From Sporocytophaga sp. (lineage in GTDB: Bacteria > Bacteroidota > Bacteroidia > Cytophagales > Cytophagaceae): a stretch of 64,000 nt of DNA. A program made the position numbers and the translations under genes. How positions within the stretch are numbered: position 1 is the stretch's first letter; each line of letters begins with the position of its first letter. Below, piece after piece: positions 50,436 to 60,366 of the stretch. The stretch lies in assembly GCF_017745095.1 (NCBI RefSeq), contig NZ_JAGHZZ010000021.1, forward strand, positions 1-64,000, in the 5' to 3' direction. Below the pieces are notes generated by a model that saw nothing but the letters and a program-made list of their open reading frames with translations, searched no databases and had not been told where the DNA came from.

Positions 50436-51881
50436 TTATTTCACTATAATAGGCACTGACCTTCTCCCTGCCTGATTGTTTACTTCCAGAATATACATAC
50501 CATCTTCTAATCCTGATAATGAAAGTGTATTCTGAGATCCGTCTAACAACTTAACCACTCTTCCCGACAAATCCATTATACTTACTGCATCACCAGCTTG
50601 AAGGCCTTCCACAGATATATATTCCCTCGCAGGGTTAGGATAAACATTAATTTTACCTGCAGCTAACTTTTGCAAAGACGTGATTACATTTTCTACCTCC
50701 AGCAAATTAGAACTTAGGTCTACATCTTCTGAAGTACGTGCAGAAGGGAAACAGCTTACCCAGTGCATTTCAATCTGGTAAAACAATTTTTCAGCAACAG
50801 GTGGATTTAAATCAGTAAATGAATAAATACCATCAGAAACTGTTGTAACCAATTCCAGAGCATCTTTGGCTGTGCCTCTGTAAATTGCATATTCTGTAAT
50901 ACCAGCACCTTCATAGGCATTCCAGTTAATAGTGATTGCACTTTCTTGTTCATCTTGAGAAAGCAAGACCGTTTTGTGCGCTTGAGCTAATGGCGTCACA
51001 TTACCATCAAAACCTCTTACTGCAATACTGTAAGAATAAGACTCCGATTCTGGATGTGAACTGTTATCTATAAATACACTATAATCACTTCCTACCATAC
51101 GCCCTATCTGAAGACCATCTCTGTATACTCTGAAGCTATCAATTACAGGATAATTTTCCGATTTATCCAATGCTATTACAATCACATTCTTTCCAGAACT
51201 CTTATCATAGCTTGCCATACATAGAGAAGCTTGATGTACACTAAGCTCTGCAGATGCAGAAGTAATTGTTCCGCAACTTGAGATTACGTCACACGTATAA
51301 CTCTGCCCCCTTAGATCAGTTCCTACTTTGTTCAATGTTAGTTTTGAAGAATTAGCTCCTTCTATGTATTCAGGACCAGCACCCCTATCTGTAAACCAAG
51401 CATATGATAAGCCTCCGCCAGTTGCAGCAACCTCAAAAACTGCTGTTCCATTTTCCCATAGAGAAACAGACTCTGGATCAGAGATAATAGTCGGGTTCAC
51501 ACTTACTGTAAGCTTCCCTGATTCAGAATAAATTTTAGTTTCGCTCCCATCTGTAATGACACATCTGTAAAGGCTACCATTCATTTCAGTTTCTACCGGA
51601 GGGGAAAGATATGAATCCGATTCAGCTCCATTTATATCTACATAAGCAAAGCCTGTATAAACCTGCCATTGATAGGATAAATTTTCACCTTCCGCCTGAA
51701 TATAAAATAATGCACCAGTACCAACACATACAGCAACATCCTCCGGCTGTTTCGTTATCAAGATTTCATTGGCTTTCAGATTATGCTTCGCCGAGGATTT
51801 GATTACTTCTGCTTTTACAAATGAGGATACAGAAGTTGATGAAGCTGAAATCAGCAAAGAGAGCAGTAGTTGTTTTTTCAT
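50436..51881 (-). CDS. Secreted protein with Ig-like domains and T9SS type A sorting domain
   Basis: 481 residues. A signal peptide (about 1-24) leads to two Ig-like domains (about 40-125, ITKQPEDVAVCVGTGALFYI; and about 130-215, IISDPESVSLWENGTAVFEV), one or two fibronectin-like domains (about 220-375), and a C-terminal sorting domain (about 400-481). The last carries the type A hallmarks INVYPNPAREYISVEG, IMDLSGRVVK, LSGLEDGMYILEV and the final IIVK. The protein therefore leaves the cell through the type IX system and is probably attached to the surface. No enzyme domain is seen. Confidence 0.92.
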   Translation of the reverse strand: MKKQLLLSLLISASSTSVSSFVKAEVIKSSAKHNLKANEILITKQPEDVAVCVGTGALFYIQAEGENLSYQWQVYTGFAYVDINGAESDSYLSPPVETEMNGSLYRCVITDGSETKIYSESGKLTVSVNPTIISDPESVSLWENGTAVFEVAATGGGLSYAWFTDRGAGPEYIEGANSSKLTLNKVGTDLRGQSYTCDVISSCGTITSASAELSVHQASLCMASYDKSSGKNVIVIALDKSENYPVIDSFRVYRDGLQIGRMVGSDYSVFIDNSSHPESESYSYSIAVRGFDGNVTPLAQAHKTVLLSQDEQESAITINWNAYEGAGITEYAIYRGTAKDALELVTTVSDGIYSFTDLNPPVAEKLFYQIEMHWVSCFPSARTSEDVDLSSNLLEVENVITSLQKLAAGKINVYPNPAREYISVEGLQAGDAVSIMDLSGRVVKLLDGSQNTLSLSGLEDGMYILEVNNQAGRRSVPIIVK

Positions 51882-52137
51882 TTAAGAATTCAATAAATAA
51901 AAGTGTTTATCATTCACAAAAGTAACCTTAACTTTCTAATTGTCAAAGTGCTTTACTTAAAGCAAGCACCCATATAGCAGAGTATTTTTTATTCTAATGC
52001 AGAATTTGTTAAATATTCCCATCAACATATAAACCTGTCGGATTAACATTGAGAAATAAATCATGAGATTTTTTTTCCACTTATCAGACTTTCTCTAATC
52101 CTTGATTAACTTTGCTTTTTCAAAAAAACATAATCAC

Positions 52138-54294
52138 TTGTCATTTAATCCATTATCAATAGACCTTCCTGTAAGGGAAATTATTCCTGCTGTACAGGAG
52201 CACCTTAGCAAATCAAATACACTTATTGTAAATGCACCTCCTGGAGCGGGAAAAAGTACCTTATTACCATTGGCAATTTTTAATGAGCCATGGCTTGAAG
52301 GTAAAAAGGTGCTGATGCTTGAACCGAGAAGACTGGCTGCCAAAACGATAGCAGAACGAATGTCTTCACTGCTTGGAGAAGACATTGGACAAAGCATAGG
52401 TTATAGGATAAGGTTTGAAAATAAAGTCAGCAATAAAACAAGAATAGAAGTTCTGACCGAAGGAATTTTAACCCGCTTCATACACAGTGATAACAGTCTT
52501 GAAGGCGTAGGTCTTGTAATCTTTGACGAGTTCCACGAGCGCAGCATTCATGCTGATGTTGCAATGGCTCTTTGTAGAGAAGCTCAACAAAGGTTACGTC
52601 CTGATCTCCGCATTATGGTAATGTCGGCAACCCTTGATATGCCTCAACTGACTCAGGTCCTTAAAGCTCCTGTTGCACAGAGTCAGGGCAAACAATATCC
52701 AGTAGAAATCAAATATACTGGAGAAGCTGATCAGTTTCTGCTTCCGGAAATGACAGCGAAAGTCGTCACCAAAGCTGTGAAAGAAAAAGATGGAGATACA
52801 CTTGTATTTCTTCCCGGAGAAGCTGATATCAAGCAATGCGAAGGCATTCTAAGAAAAGAACTCAAGGGTTTTGTTATTCATCCTTTGTATGGCATGTTGC
52901 CCCCAGGAAAACAATATAGCGCTATTATGCCTGACAAGACCGGAAAGCGTAAGATTGTGCTCGCCACTTCTATTGCAGAAACAAGTTTAACAATCGAAGG
53001 CATTAAAATAGTTGTTGACTCTGGTTTTGGAAAGACCTCTAAGTTCGATCCTCAATCAGGACTATCAAGGCTTGTGACTCAAAGAATTTCGAAAGATTCT
53101 GCAGCTCAACGTGCAGGCCGAGCAGGAAGACTTAGTCCTGGAACCTGCTACAGAATGTGGTCAGAAAGCATTCAGGAAAATATGACCGAGCACAGGATTC
53201 CTGAAATTATGGAGGCTGACTTATCTTCATTGGTGCTGGATATGGCTCAATGGGGAATAGTTGATCCGCATCAGCTCACCTGGCTAACTCCTCCACCTAA
53301 AGCAACTGTCGCTCAGGCTGTAGAAACTTTACATCAGCTGAATGCTTTGGAAAATGGCCGTATTACAGAACATGGAAAGAAAATTCACTCACTTCCATGT
53401 CACCCGAGAATTGCGCATATGCTTCTGATGGCTGAAGAAGAAAACAGACTTCCGCTTGCTACTGACCTTGCTGCTCTTCTGGAAGAGCGAGATCCATTAA
53501 AAAGAGAAGCTGGGATTGACATTAACGTCAGAATTGAAGCACTAAGAAGGTACCGTAAAGAAAAGGGTCAGGGTAAGCAATTGGGAAGGATTGAAAAGGT
53601 AGCGGCGTCTTACAGAAAGCTTTTTGATATAAAAGAAGACAATGGCCAGCAAGATCCTTATGAGACAGGTGTCTTATTAGCGCATTGCCATCCGGAACGC
53701 ATAGCCTTTGCCAGACCTGGTAATAATGCCCAGTTTCAGCTTGCCAATGGTAAATATGCTTCCGCAAGTCATAAAGATGAATTGGCTCATGAATCCTGGC
53801 TTGCCATTGCCAACCTTGATGCCAGGGAAGGTATGGGCAAAATATTTTTAGCCTCTCCTTTAAATCCAAAAGATCTGGCACCATTGGTAAAAGAACAGGA
53901 AGTCATTTCATGGGATACTGAAGATGGCACCTTAAAAGCTTCTAAAGATTTAAGAATCGGAAGCATCATACTTAAATCAAAGCCTTTGCCTTCGCCTAGT
54001 GATAAATTCAGAATTAAAGCTATTTCAGATGCGATCAAAAAAGAAGGAGACTTTTTACTTCCGTTTACAGAAGACGTAAAGGAATGGCAGGAAAGGATAT
54101 TACATTTAAAAAAATCTGAGCCTCAGGCAGGATGGCCGGATGTAAGTACCTCTACGCTATTACTTACAAACTATGAATGGCTGACACCATATCTTACAGA
54201 CATTGAACACCCTGATGATCTATATGAACTGGACCTGCTGGAGATCCTTCAAAAGTTCCTGACCAAGGAACAGAAAGAACGGTTACTGAAATGA
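52138..54294 (+). CDS. hrpB: HrpB-type DEAH helicase, C-terminal domain missing
   Basis: About 718 residues from a TTG at 52138; a TTG at 52102 is also in frame but overlaps a -7 element TAACTTTG (52107-52114), so the later one is preferred. Motifs: Walker A APPGAGKST, DEFHER (motif II, DEAH variant), MSATLD, and motif VI QRAGRAGRL. HrpB family members are usually about 800-850 residues with a C-terminal HrpB_C domain of about 90-130 residues (LAPxH, IPVxY, WPED). Here the protein stops directly after FLTKEQKERLLK, and no matching sequence follows in any frame. The helicase core looks intact, but its normal C-terminal domain is lost. Confidence 0.9.
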   Translation: MSFNPLSIDLPVREIIPAVQEHLSKSNTLIVNAPPGAGKSTLLPLAIFNEPWLEGKKVLMLEPRRLAAKTIAERMSSLLGEDIGQSIGYRIRFENKVSNKTRIEVLTEGILTRFIHSDNSLEGVGLVIFDEFHERSIHADVAMALCREAQQRLRPDLRIMVMSATLDMPQLTQVLKAPVAQSQGKQYPVEIKYTGEADQFLLPEMTAKVVTKAVKEKDGDTLVFLPGEADIKQCEGILRKELKGFVIHPLYGMLPPGKQYSAIMPDKTGKRKIVLATSIAETSLTIEGIKIVVDSGFGKTSKFDPQSGLSRLVTQRISKDSAAQRAGRAGRLSPGTCYRMWSESIQENMTEHRIPEIMEADLSSLVLDMAQWGIVDPHQLTWLTPPPKATVAQAVETLHQLNALENGRITEHGKKIHSLPCHPRIAHMLLMAEEENRLPLATDLAALLEERDPLKREAGIDINVRIEALRRYRKEKGQGKQLGRIEKVAASYRKLFDIKEDNGQQDPYETGVLLAHCHPERIAFARPGNNAQFQLANGKYASASHKDELAHESWLAIANLDAREGMGKIFLASPLNPKDLAPLVKEQEVISWDTEDGTLKASKDLRIGSIILKSKPLPSPSDKFRIKAISDAIKKEGDFLLPFTEDVKEWQERILHLKKSEPQAGWPDVSTSTLLLTNYEWLTPYLTDIEHPDDLYELDLLEILQKFLTKEQKERLLK

Positions 54295-54524
54295 AAGTGT
54301 GTTTTAATTGCGCGAATCTTAAGACCTATAAGGCATTTAAGAAAATTACCGATAGTATCATATTGACTGAAACATAAGCAACAAGGGCTTAACTACTAAA
54401 TATAAAAGAACTAAAAGTAATGAAAAAGCGAAAAATTGCAAGGGATGCAAACATATTTATAATTTAATTTTATAAAGCTATAAACAGCTTGAACTTCCAA
54501 TAAATGGATTTGAAGAATAAAAAA

Positions 54525-54540
54525 TTTACTGTTCAGTAAA
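54525..54540. repeat. Perfect palindrome in convergent intergenic region
   Basis: TTTACTG-TT-CAGTAAA is a perfect 16-bp palindrome between the 3' ends of hrpB and the M20 peptidase gene. Its two-base centre suits a dimeric regulator, not a terminator, yet no promoter of a neighbouring gene is close. It may be a relic or a site controlling a small unannotated transcript. Confidence 0.4.
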
Positions 54541-54581
54541 GAATAGATAATCTTTTAGTTCAGGTAACAAATTACTTTACT

Positions 54582-56126
54582 TTATTGCTTCTCCATCATT
54601 CCCCTGAAGTAATGAATCATCTTTCTATAATTATCAATGCTGATATATTCGTTATAGCCATGAATAATTTTTTGTTCGTTTTCATTAATTTCAAGAGGCA
54701 GAAAACGGTAAATATTTTTACTTACTATTTGATACCTGTAAGCATCTGTACCTCCAACAGTCAGATAAGATGTAGTAATAGCAGACGGATAAAGTCTTGA
54801 TATCTGCTTCTTCATATTATTAAATCCATCCGTATTCTCAGGAGAAATATCTGAAGCTTCCCGTTCGGAAAGGATCTCTATATCTGTATCATACCCCTGG
54901 CATATATCTTCTACATGATTTACAACTTGCACCACTTTTGTACCTGGAAGCAAACGGAAATTAACTACCACTTCTGAAACAGTTGGTAAAACATTTGCAG
55001 CATCGCTTCCTTTAGCCATAGTAACTGCAGTCGTAGTACGTACCAGTGCATTAGTATTAGCTGATTTTGTTAAAGTACTTGTCAGCAGTGGTTTTAACAG
55101 CCATTGATTTGCAATTGCCACTCGGGAAATAAAACTCATTTCACCTCCTACATTCCGTAAAAAATTTTCCATAGGAGGAATAATTTCTGACTTCATTTGA
55201 TCCTTCTCTAATTGTTGAATAATATTAGCAGCTTGCACGAGTGAAGTATTTTGTGGAGGCATAGATGAATGTCCTCCTGTTCCCTTCACTTTAATTTTTA
55301 AAGTAAGAAAACCTTTTTCTGCTGTACCTATCAATGCAATGGATTTTCCTATACCTGCAAGTCCTGGTGCAGCGATAATACCACCTTCATCATATACAGC
55401 ATCAAACTCAATATTTTTCGATTTAAAATATTCAGCAATTTTGGCAGCTCCATTTAAACCACCTACCTCTTCATCCTGTCCAAAAGCAAAAAAAACATCT
55501 CTATCAGGCTGAAATCCTTTGTTTATGAGCTGAGATGAAGCTTCCATCAGTCCAAACAACATACACTTCATATCAAGTGTCCCTCTGCCATATACTCGGC
55601 CATTGGTAATAGCACCGGAAAATGGAGGGAAATCCCATTTGGTTTGAATATCTGTAATTGGAGGAGATGGTTTGTCATCAACATTAAATATAACAGGTGC
55701 TTTTATTTCTGAAGAAGGATTATAGTTATTTACAGGAACTACATCATAATGCGCTAAATATAAAACTGGTTTTAAGGAGGCGTTTTTTCCTTTCCAATGA
55801 TAAACAAGGCCATAACCATTGATGATTGCTGTATCCATTGATTTGTAGACTTCAGGATAACTTTGGCGCAGATAGACCTTGAACTCATCAAATGGTTTGA
55901 AATTTGTTTGACTGTAATCCGGATTACTAATGGTGGGTATTCTAATGCCACCTGAAAATCTTTTCAGTTCTGCAGAAGAAGTGTCTGTATCTCTATAATC
56001 GCTTTGCGTAGCTACGTTTTTTGCAAAAGGATATAGTATTGTTTTTATGAGAATAATTATTGTCAGTATAACTAACAACAATAACATACCAATGAAAATA
56101 TTCTTAAGCAAACTTAATACACTCAT
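54582..56126 (-). CDS. M20 family metallopeptidase, PM20D1 / carboxypeptidase S type
   Basis: 514 residues. An N-terminal membrane helix (about 9-33) precedes the M20 catalytic domain: YLAHYDVVPV with the metal His and Asp (about 123-132), GRGTLDMKC (about 173-181), FGQDEEVGG with the catalytic Glu pair, and a dimerisation domain with GTGGHSSMPPQNTS. The long N-terminal section with SGGIRIPTIS and the anchor match the PM20D1 group, which hydrolyse N-acyl amino acids or peptides. The active site faces the periplasm. It stands alone. Confidence 0.93.
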   Translation of the reverse strand: MSVLSLLKNIFIGMLLLLVILTIIILIKTILYPFAKNVATQSDYRDTDTSSAELKRFSGGIRIPTISNPDYSQTNFKPFDEFKVYLRQSYPEVYKSMDTAIINGYGLVYHWKGKNASLKPVLYLAHYDVVPVNNYNPSSEIKAPVIFNVDDKPSPPITDIQTKWDFPPFSGAITNGRVYGRGTLDMKCMLFGLMEASSQLINKGFQPDRDVFFAFGQDEEVGGLNGAAKIAEYFKSKNIEFDAVYDEGGIIAAPGLAGIGKSIALIGTAEKGFLTLKIKVKGTGGHSSMPPQNTSLVQAANIIQQLEKDQMKSEIIPPMENFLRNVGGEMSFISRVAIANQWLLKPLLTSTLTKSANTNALVRTTTAVTMAKGSDAANVLPTVSEVVVNFRLLPGTKVVQVVNHVEDICQGYDTDIEILSEREASDISPENTDGFNNMKKQISRLYPSAITTSYLTVGGTDAYRYQIVSKNIYRFLPLEINENEQKIIHGYNEYISIDNYRKMIHYFRGMMEKQ

Positions 56127-56897
56127 AAAGGAATCATAAAAGATTTAATAATTTAAAATTTAGTAACAGCTTTATTAAATTAATGTTCCTTTATAAAAGC
56201 CTCAGGCAGAATTCTGCTAGGTATTACCTTTGTAATTTGGATTAAATGGATTCTATACTTTTATTTCAGTTCCGAAATTTCATCCCTGCATGAAAATAAT
56301 GGTTTTAAGTGGATTCATATATTTTGAAAGAGGTCTTTGAAGTTGCCGCTGGTGCTCTTTATTGTTCAACAGATATTTAATGGCGGCTTTACTATTACTA
56401 GGCCCTGTTGTTGTCAATAATTCTTGTATCTCATCCTTAAAAATCACAGAACCTGTCCAATAGCAATCATCATTTTAGTGCTATATGCTATTTTAATAAA
56501 AAATATTTGCCATACTTTAAGATTTATAAAAAGCAAAAGTAGATTAAATGGGAGGCGATTTCAATTAGTAATTTAAATCTTTATAAACTATTAAAACAAG
56601 ATACTTGGACTTCATTTACTAAATTGATATTATTGTTTATCTCAATATTGTTCATAATACCGAAATTCTGAATTAATTACTCCATTAGTTTCAAACCATC
56701 AAGGAGTATTTCTATCATCAAAGTAAGACAATTGATTTTTCCAATAATATAATTGGAAAGTTTACTAGTCTGAAGCAATAACGAAGAGCGAAAATACTCT
56801 TCCTGAATTTTACGATATATTACTTTCAAGAAATCACAACAGTTCTCCATCCAAGGAGTTATCTCATTATTCCTAGTTTGTACCTTTTAATGTAGCT
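56127..56897. other. Long intergenic region
   Basis: 771 bases between an M20 peptidase gene (minus) and a barrel-protein gene (plus). Apart from one short coding-like fragment on the minus strand (56280-56474), listed separately, I see no RNA gene, repeat or strong hairpin. Confidence 0.5.
56280..56474 (-). pseudogene. Short coding-like fragment, possibly a gene remnant
   Basis: A 64-codon open stretch with no ATG at its start (a GTG is at 56447) reads WTGSVIFKDEIQELLTTT, then GPSSNKAAIKYLLNNKEHQR and ends LKTIIFMQG. The codon and residue use look like real protein, and stops block any extension upstream. I do not recognise a family. It may be the tail of a lost gene or a real gene of 55 residues. 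Confidence 0.3.
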
Positions 56898-57833
56898 ATG
56901 AAAACTCTTAATTTAAGTATTCTTCTTTGTACACTGATTCTACTAAGCTTGGAATTTCCTTTAAAAGCCGGAATTGAAAATAATGAACAAAAAGAAAGTT
57001 ACTGGTCAAAATGGAGCAAAGGGAAAAAATCAAATAGATTTAAAAATACTTCCGATACGAACCAAACTTATTATCCCCGACCCTTCCTGACGATACACCT
57101 CGGCGTTTCACATACAACAAACTTCGGAAATGTTCGCCTAAATTCTGAACATGGTCAAGGCACTCAGATAAGTTTACGCAAGGATTTAGGTTTTCCAGTA
57201 ACCACATTTTCACCCAGGTTGAATTTCATTTTTAATTATGGAAACGTTTCTCATATAGCTTTTGATATGTATAGTACCAATCGAAATGAAAGAGAAGTAA
57301 TCACCAGAGATATAAAGTATGGTAACGCTACTTTCCTTGCTGGAAGCGAGGTCCAAACTACTTTACGCTTAACCTATGCAAGTTTATGCTATTCTAATTT
57401 TTTCTATAATAATGGAAGAAGCAGATTAGCATTTCTTGCCGGAGTTGCCGGAATATTCTATCACTTAAATATCAAAAGCACTACAGTTGCAGATTTAATC
57501 CAAAAGAAGAGCCTTTTTGTTCCCCTTCCTACCATTGGTCTTAATGGATCTGTTTTTCTGACTAAGAATCTTTTTTTAAGAGGCGTGATAAAGTATTCTG
57601 CCTGGTGGTCTAAAAACTATAATTGCAACGTAATAGAGTTTGTTCCATACTTTGAATATTATATTTTCAGAAATTTTGGAGTAGGAATGAGGTATAACTT
57701 TGGATACACCAACTTTCAAAACCTTCCTGATAAAAAATTTAACGGAAACATGGAAAACTCCTTTAATGCGATATCAGGAATATTGGTATTCAGATTTCTC
57801 AAAAAAGATTCAAAAGTTCTCAATAAATTTTAG
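56898..57833 (+). CDS. Predicted outer membrane beta-barrel protein, function unknown
   Basis: 311 residues. A signal peptide (1-24) is followed by a basic linker (WSKWSKGKKSNRFKNTSD) and then alternating strands with glycine and aromatic turns (YYPRPFLTIHLGVSHTTNFG; FGVGMRYNFGYTNF) and a final strand ISGILVFRFL near the C-terminus. This is the pattern of Bacteroidota outer membrane barrel proteins of ten to twelve strands. I do not recognise a specific family. No adjacent plus-strand gene. Confidence 0.7.
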   Translation: MKTLNLSILLCTLILLSLEFPLKAGIENNEQKESYWSKWSKGKKSNRFKNTSDTNQTYYPRPFLTIHLGVSHTTNFGNVRLNSEHGQGTQISLRKDLGFPVTTFSPRLNFIFNYGNVSHIAFDMYSTNRNEREVITRDIKYGNATFLAGSEVQTTLRLTYASLCYSNFFYNNGRSRLAFLAGVAGIFYHLNIKSTTVADLIQKKSLFVPLPTIGLNGSVFLTKNLFLRGVIKYSAWWSKNYNCNVIEFVPYFEYYIFRNFGVGMRYNFGYTNFQNLPDKKFNGNMENSFNAISGILVFRFLKKDSKVLNKF

Positions 57834-58147
57834 GCTTCACACCAGTAAGAGTTTGAACACAGCAAAAGATATTTCTAAAAATCTTCTATAGCTCTTGCCC
57901 AACTGCTATTCATAAATTATGGATAAAGGATTAAAATACTTCTTTAAGAAGAGACCAGTAATACCCTACCCTATTATTATCTATATTTTTCTCCTGAAGA
58001 GGACCTTTGCTGCATCGGACAATAGTCAGCATTATTATGGTAAATACAAAAAGGGACAAGTACATTTTCCATGTTTTCATTTTATCTGATCTTGTTCCTT
58101 TATAAATTGTGATACTAATTAAACTTCCCTTTATACACCATTTGATT
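57834..58147. other. Intergenic region with one small possible ORF
   Basis: 314 bases. An ATG at 57919 opens a 56-residue frame to 58089 (MDKGLKYFFKKRPVIPYPII, then a hydrophobic and a polar part). It has no recognisable promoter or terminator, and I give it low weight. Otherwise empty. Confidence 0.3.
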
Positions 58148-58777
58148 TTAATAAAAAGCAGGTTTATCAGCGTCTGTATCTGGTTTATTCACTCCAAGGC
58201 TTCTATTGATTGCAGATTCCGGATGTTGGATCAGTTTTACGATTAACTCAGCAACACTCTTTCTCGATACCTCCGTTCCCTTAAAAGGTTCACCCTTTTG
58301 AGTAGTTTCATAGTCTATTTCATCATAGTCTGTTAACCAAGCTGGTCTTATTATGGTATAATCCAGACCTGAATTTTCAATAATTTCTGCCGCTTTTCCA
58401 TATGGACCTAAGTATTGACTGATCATGCTTTTATTCCATTCACCGAAAGCTCCTGGAACCTCATCATAGATACCTAAAGAAGTAATAAAGATTAATCGTT
58501 TTACACCAACATCCTTCATTACTTCTATTATGACCTTTGCCATCTTATCCACTTCCCCTGCAAGGTTTGCATATACGATATCCTGTCCGGACATTGCCTC
58601 TTTTAATTTCAAATGATCCATCACATCTCCATCGATCACGATTGAAGAGTCTGTCTTTCCAATCCTGCTGGCATTTCTCAGAAATAAAGTTAGCTTCGCA
58701 TCCGTCTCTTCTAACAATTGATTTATTGCATGTTTTGCAATCCGACCACCTGCTCCTAAAATTAATACTTTAGTCAT
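58148..58777 (-). CDS. NAD(P)-binding SDR / NmrA-like protein
   Basis: 209 residues. The Rossmann start MTKVLILGAGGRIAKHAINQL has the G-x-x-G-x-x-A dinucleotide loop. IDGDVMDHLKLKEAM marks the second strand and loop, and LIFITSLGIYDEVPGAFG with the LDYTIIRPAWLTD block is characteristic of atypical extended-type SDR (NAD(P)H-binding) proteins such as YwnB. The active-site Tyr-x3-Lys is weak (GPYGKAAEII), so it may act as a redox sensor or a reductase. Substrate unknown. The neighbour 132 bases upstream on the same strand is a cupin. Confidence 0.88.
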   Translation of the reverse strand: MTKVLILGAGGRIAKHAINQLLEETDAKLTLFLRNASRIGKTDSSIVIDGDVMDHLKLKEAMSGQDIVYANLAGEVDKMAKVIIEVMKDVGVKRLIFITSLGIYDEVPGAFGEWNKSMISQYLGPYGKAAEIIENSGLDYTIIRPAWLTDYDEIDYETTQKGEPFKGTEVSRKSVAELIVKLIQHPESAINRSLGVNKPDTDADKPAFY

Positions 58778-58909
58778 TATGTAAATCCTCTGTTATAGCT
58801 ATTGAAACCGCTTTCAGTTATTATTTCAAATCATATAAAAAACTGATATTTCTATTGAAGAGTAAGAGTATAATATGTATATGTATATCCACTCCCACTA
58901 TGACATCAT

Positions 58910-59329
58910 TTAATTTCCATTGGCTGGCTGGTTATAGACTTCATCAGTTACTCGCTCCATCCATACTACGATTCCGTTCTGTGTATTGGTAGTAATTGCA
59001 ATATGAGTACACTCACTTTCAGGGGAAGCTCCATGCCAGTGTTCTACATCAGGAGGAATATTAATTACTTCACCTTTTTTGATTATTTGTATTGGCTGCC
59101 CTCTCTCCTGGAAATATCCGATACCCTCAGTTACAATCAATATCTGACCACCCGGATGTCTATGCCAGTTGTTTCTGGCCCCTGGCTCAAATACGACATT
59201 TCCCACCTGGCAATGCAACATTCCATCATTCGGAACAAGCAATTTCATCCAGGCATTACCAATACAATGTTCTGCCGAAATTTTCCCCCCTTTGGGAAAG
59301 ATCTCCGTTTGAGTTCCAGTTAAAGTCAT
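58910..59329 (-). CDS. Cupin-domain protein
   Basis: 139 residues, one cupin 2 barrel: FEPGARNNWHRHPGGQILIVTEG with metal ligands His, His and Gln/Glu (first motif), then GEVINIPPDVEHWHGASPESECTH with the final His (second motif). Small cupins of this kind with the QxWH(R)HPGGQ pattern include carboxymuconolactone-decarboxylase-like and quercetinase-like proteins. The precise reaction is unknown. It may share a transcript with the SDR gene downstream. Confidence 0.88.
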   Translation of the reverse strand: MTLTGTQTEIFPKGGKISAEHCIGNAWMKLLVPNDGMLHCQVGNVVFEPGARNNWHRHPGGQILIVTEGIGYFQERGQPIQIIKKGEVINIPPDVEHWHGASPESECTHIAITTNTQNGIVVWMERVTDEVYNQPANGN

Positions 59330-59515
59330 AGTTCCCTTATCATTATAATTCAGTTAAATACCAGAAATGAGCCTCTTTGTTAAAAAAAATCACAATCAAC
59401 TGAATATAAGAGCAATATAACATTTAACTTTCCCATTGAATCGGCAAATTGGCATATCACCAAAAACAAACAAAAAATCCCATTACCACAAATTGACTAA
59501 GGGATATTCATCCGT

Positions 59516-60260
59516 TTATTTCAGAATATTTACCTTGCCTATTCGTAATAATACAGGAAACCTAATCTCTCTTATCTCTTTTGCGTCCCAATATTGCTCA
59601 ATACTTTGTTTTATATCGTTGCAACCGGATTGCAGTGATTCTGACTACTGTAGTGTTTTACAGCAGACCAGTATTTAAGTAACCTACGAAATATTCTATT
59701 GTCCATTGAACCTCATTCACAAAATAAGGCGTTTTGATTTCTTCAAATGGGAACGGAATGTTAGCATAATGCTCATCAACATATTTCCTTTCTTTATCCC
59801 AGTAACTTCCGATTGTATTAATGTAAAATTCAGTAATAACGCTGTCTATATGTGGTGATATCTGTATTCTGCCATATCCGATGACGGCTATTATAGCGTT
59901 ACTTCTTGCTGTGCGTCTCACTTCTGAATAGAATTTATCAAAATCAAACCTGTGAATTGCTTGAGCAACTGTTATCAGATCAAAATGATGAGACGGGAAG
60001 CCTGTATCTTCTGCTGACTGAACAGAATAAGCAATATTTGGGCTCTTCTTGCATGATCAATTTGAGATTTGCTGATATCCGTAACAAAAACATTTTCAAA
60101 AGTTTTGGCTAATTCATATGCAACTTGTCCGTTTCCCGTTCCACAATCCCATGCATACTCTTTGCTTACAACAATTGAATTTAAAAAATTAAAAGCTCAT
60201 CCGGATAGGTCGGTCGGTATTTTGCATACTGATCAGATGAGTTGAAAAATTATCTTTCAT
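59516..60260 (-). pseudogene. Class I SAM-dependent methyltransferase gene with five frameshifts
   Basis: The minus strand codes in pieces for one protein of about 249 residues. Pieces read: SSDQYAKYRPTYPDEL; AWDCGTGNGQVAYELA (SAM-binding motif I); NVFVTDISKSQIDHA (motif II); AYSVQSAEDTGFPSHHFDLI; FYSEVRRTARSNAIIAVIGY; NEVQWTIEYFVGYLNT; WSAVKHYSS; SIEQYWDAKEIREIRFPVLL and the stop at 59516. Each junction needs one added A or T: near 60243, 60183-60188, 60049, 59669 and 59618. Restoring five bases to the 745 makes exactly 250 codons. It is either a decayed gene or a stretch of poor sequence. The longest intact remaining frame (59658-59921) has no start. Confidence 0.8.
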
Positions 60261-60366
60261 GCACTTTGATTTAAGCTGCCTGAATAGCTTAATTCATTAT
60301 ATTGAACATTTGAATATGTTTGAATTATTGGCATGTTCTCCTAGAAGAAGATTGCATCATTCCTGC

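Noticed and set aside
59436-60112. Plus-strand open frames over the damaged methyltransferase gene
   Set aside because: They are antisense to the methyltransferase pieces, whose motifs (AWDCGTGNGQ, VTDIS) are on the minus strand.
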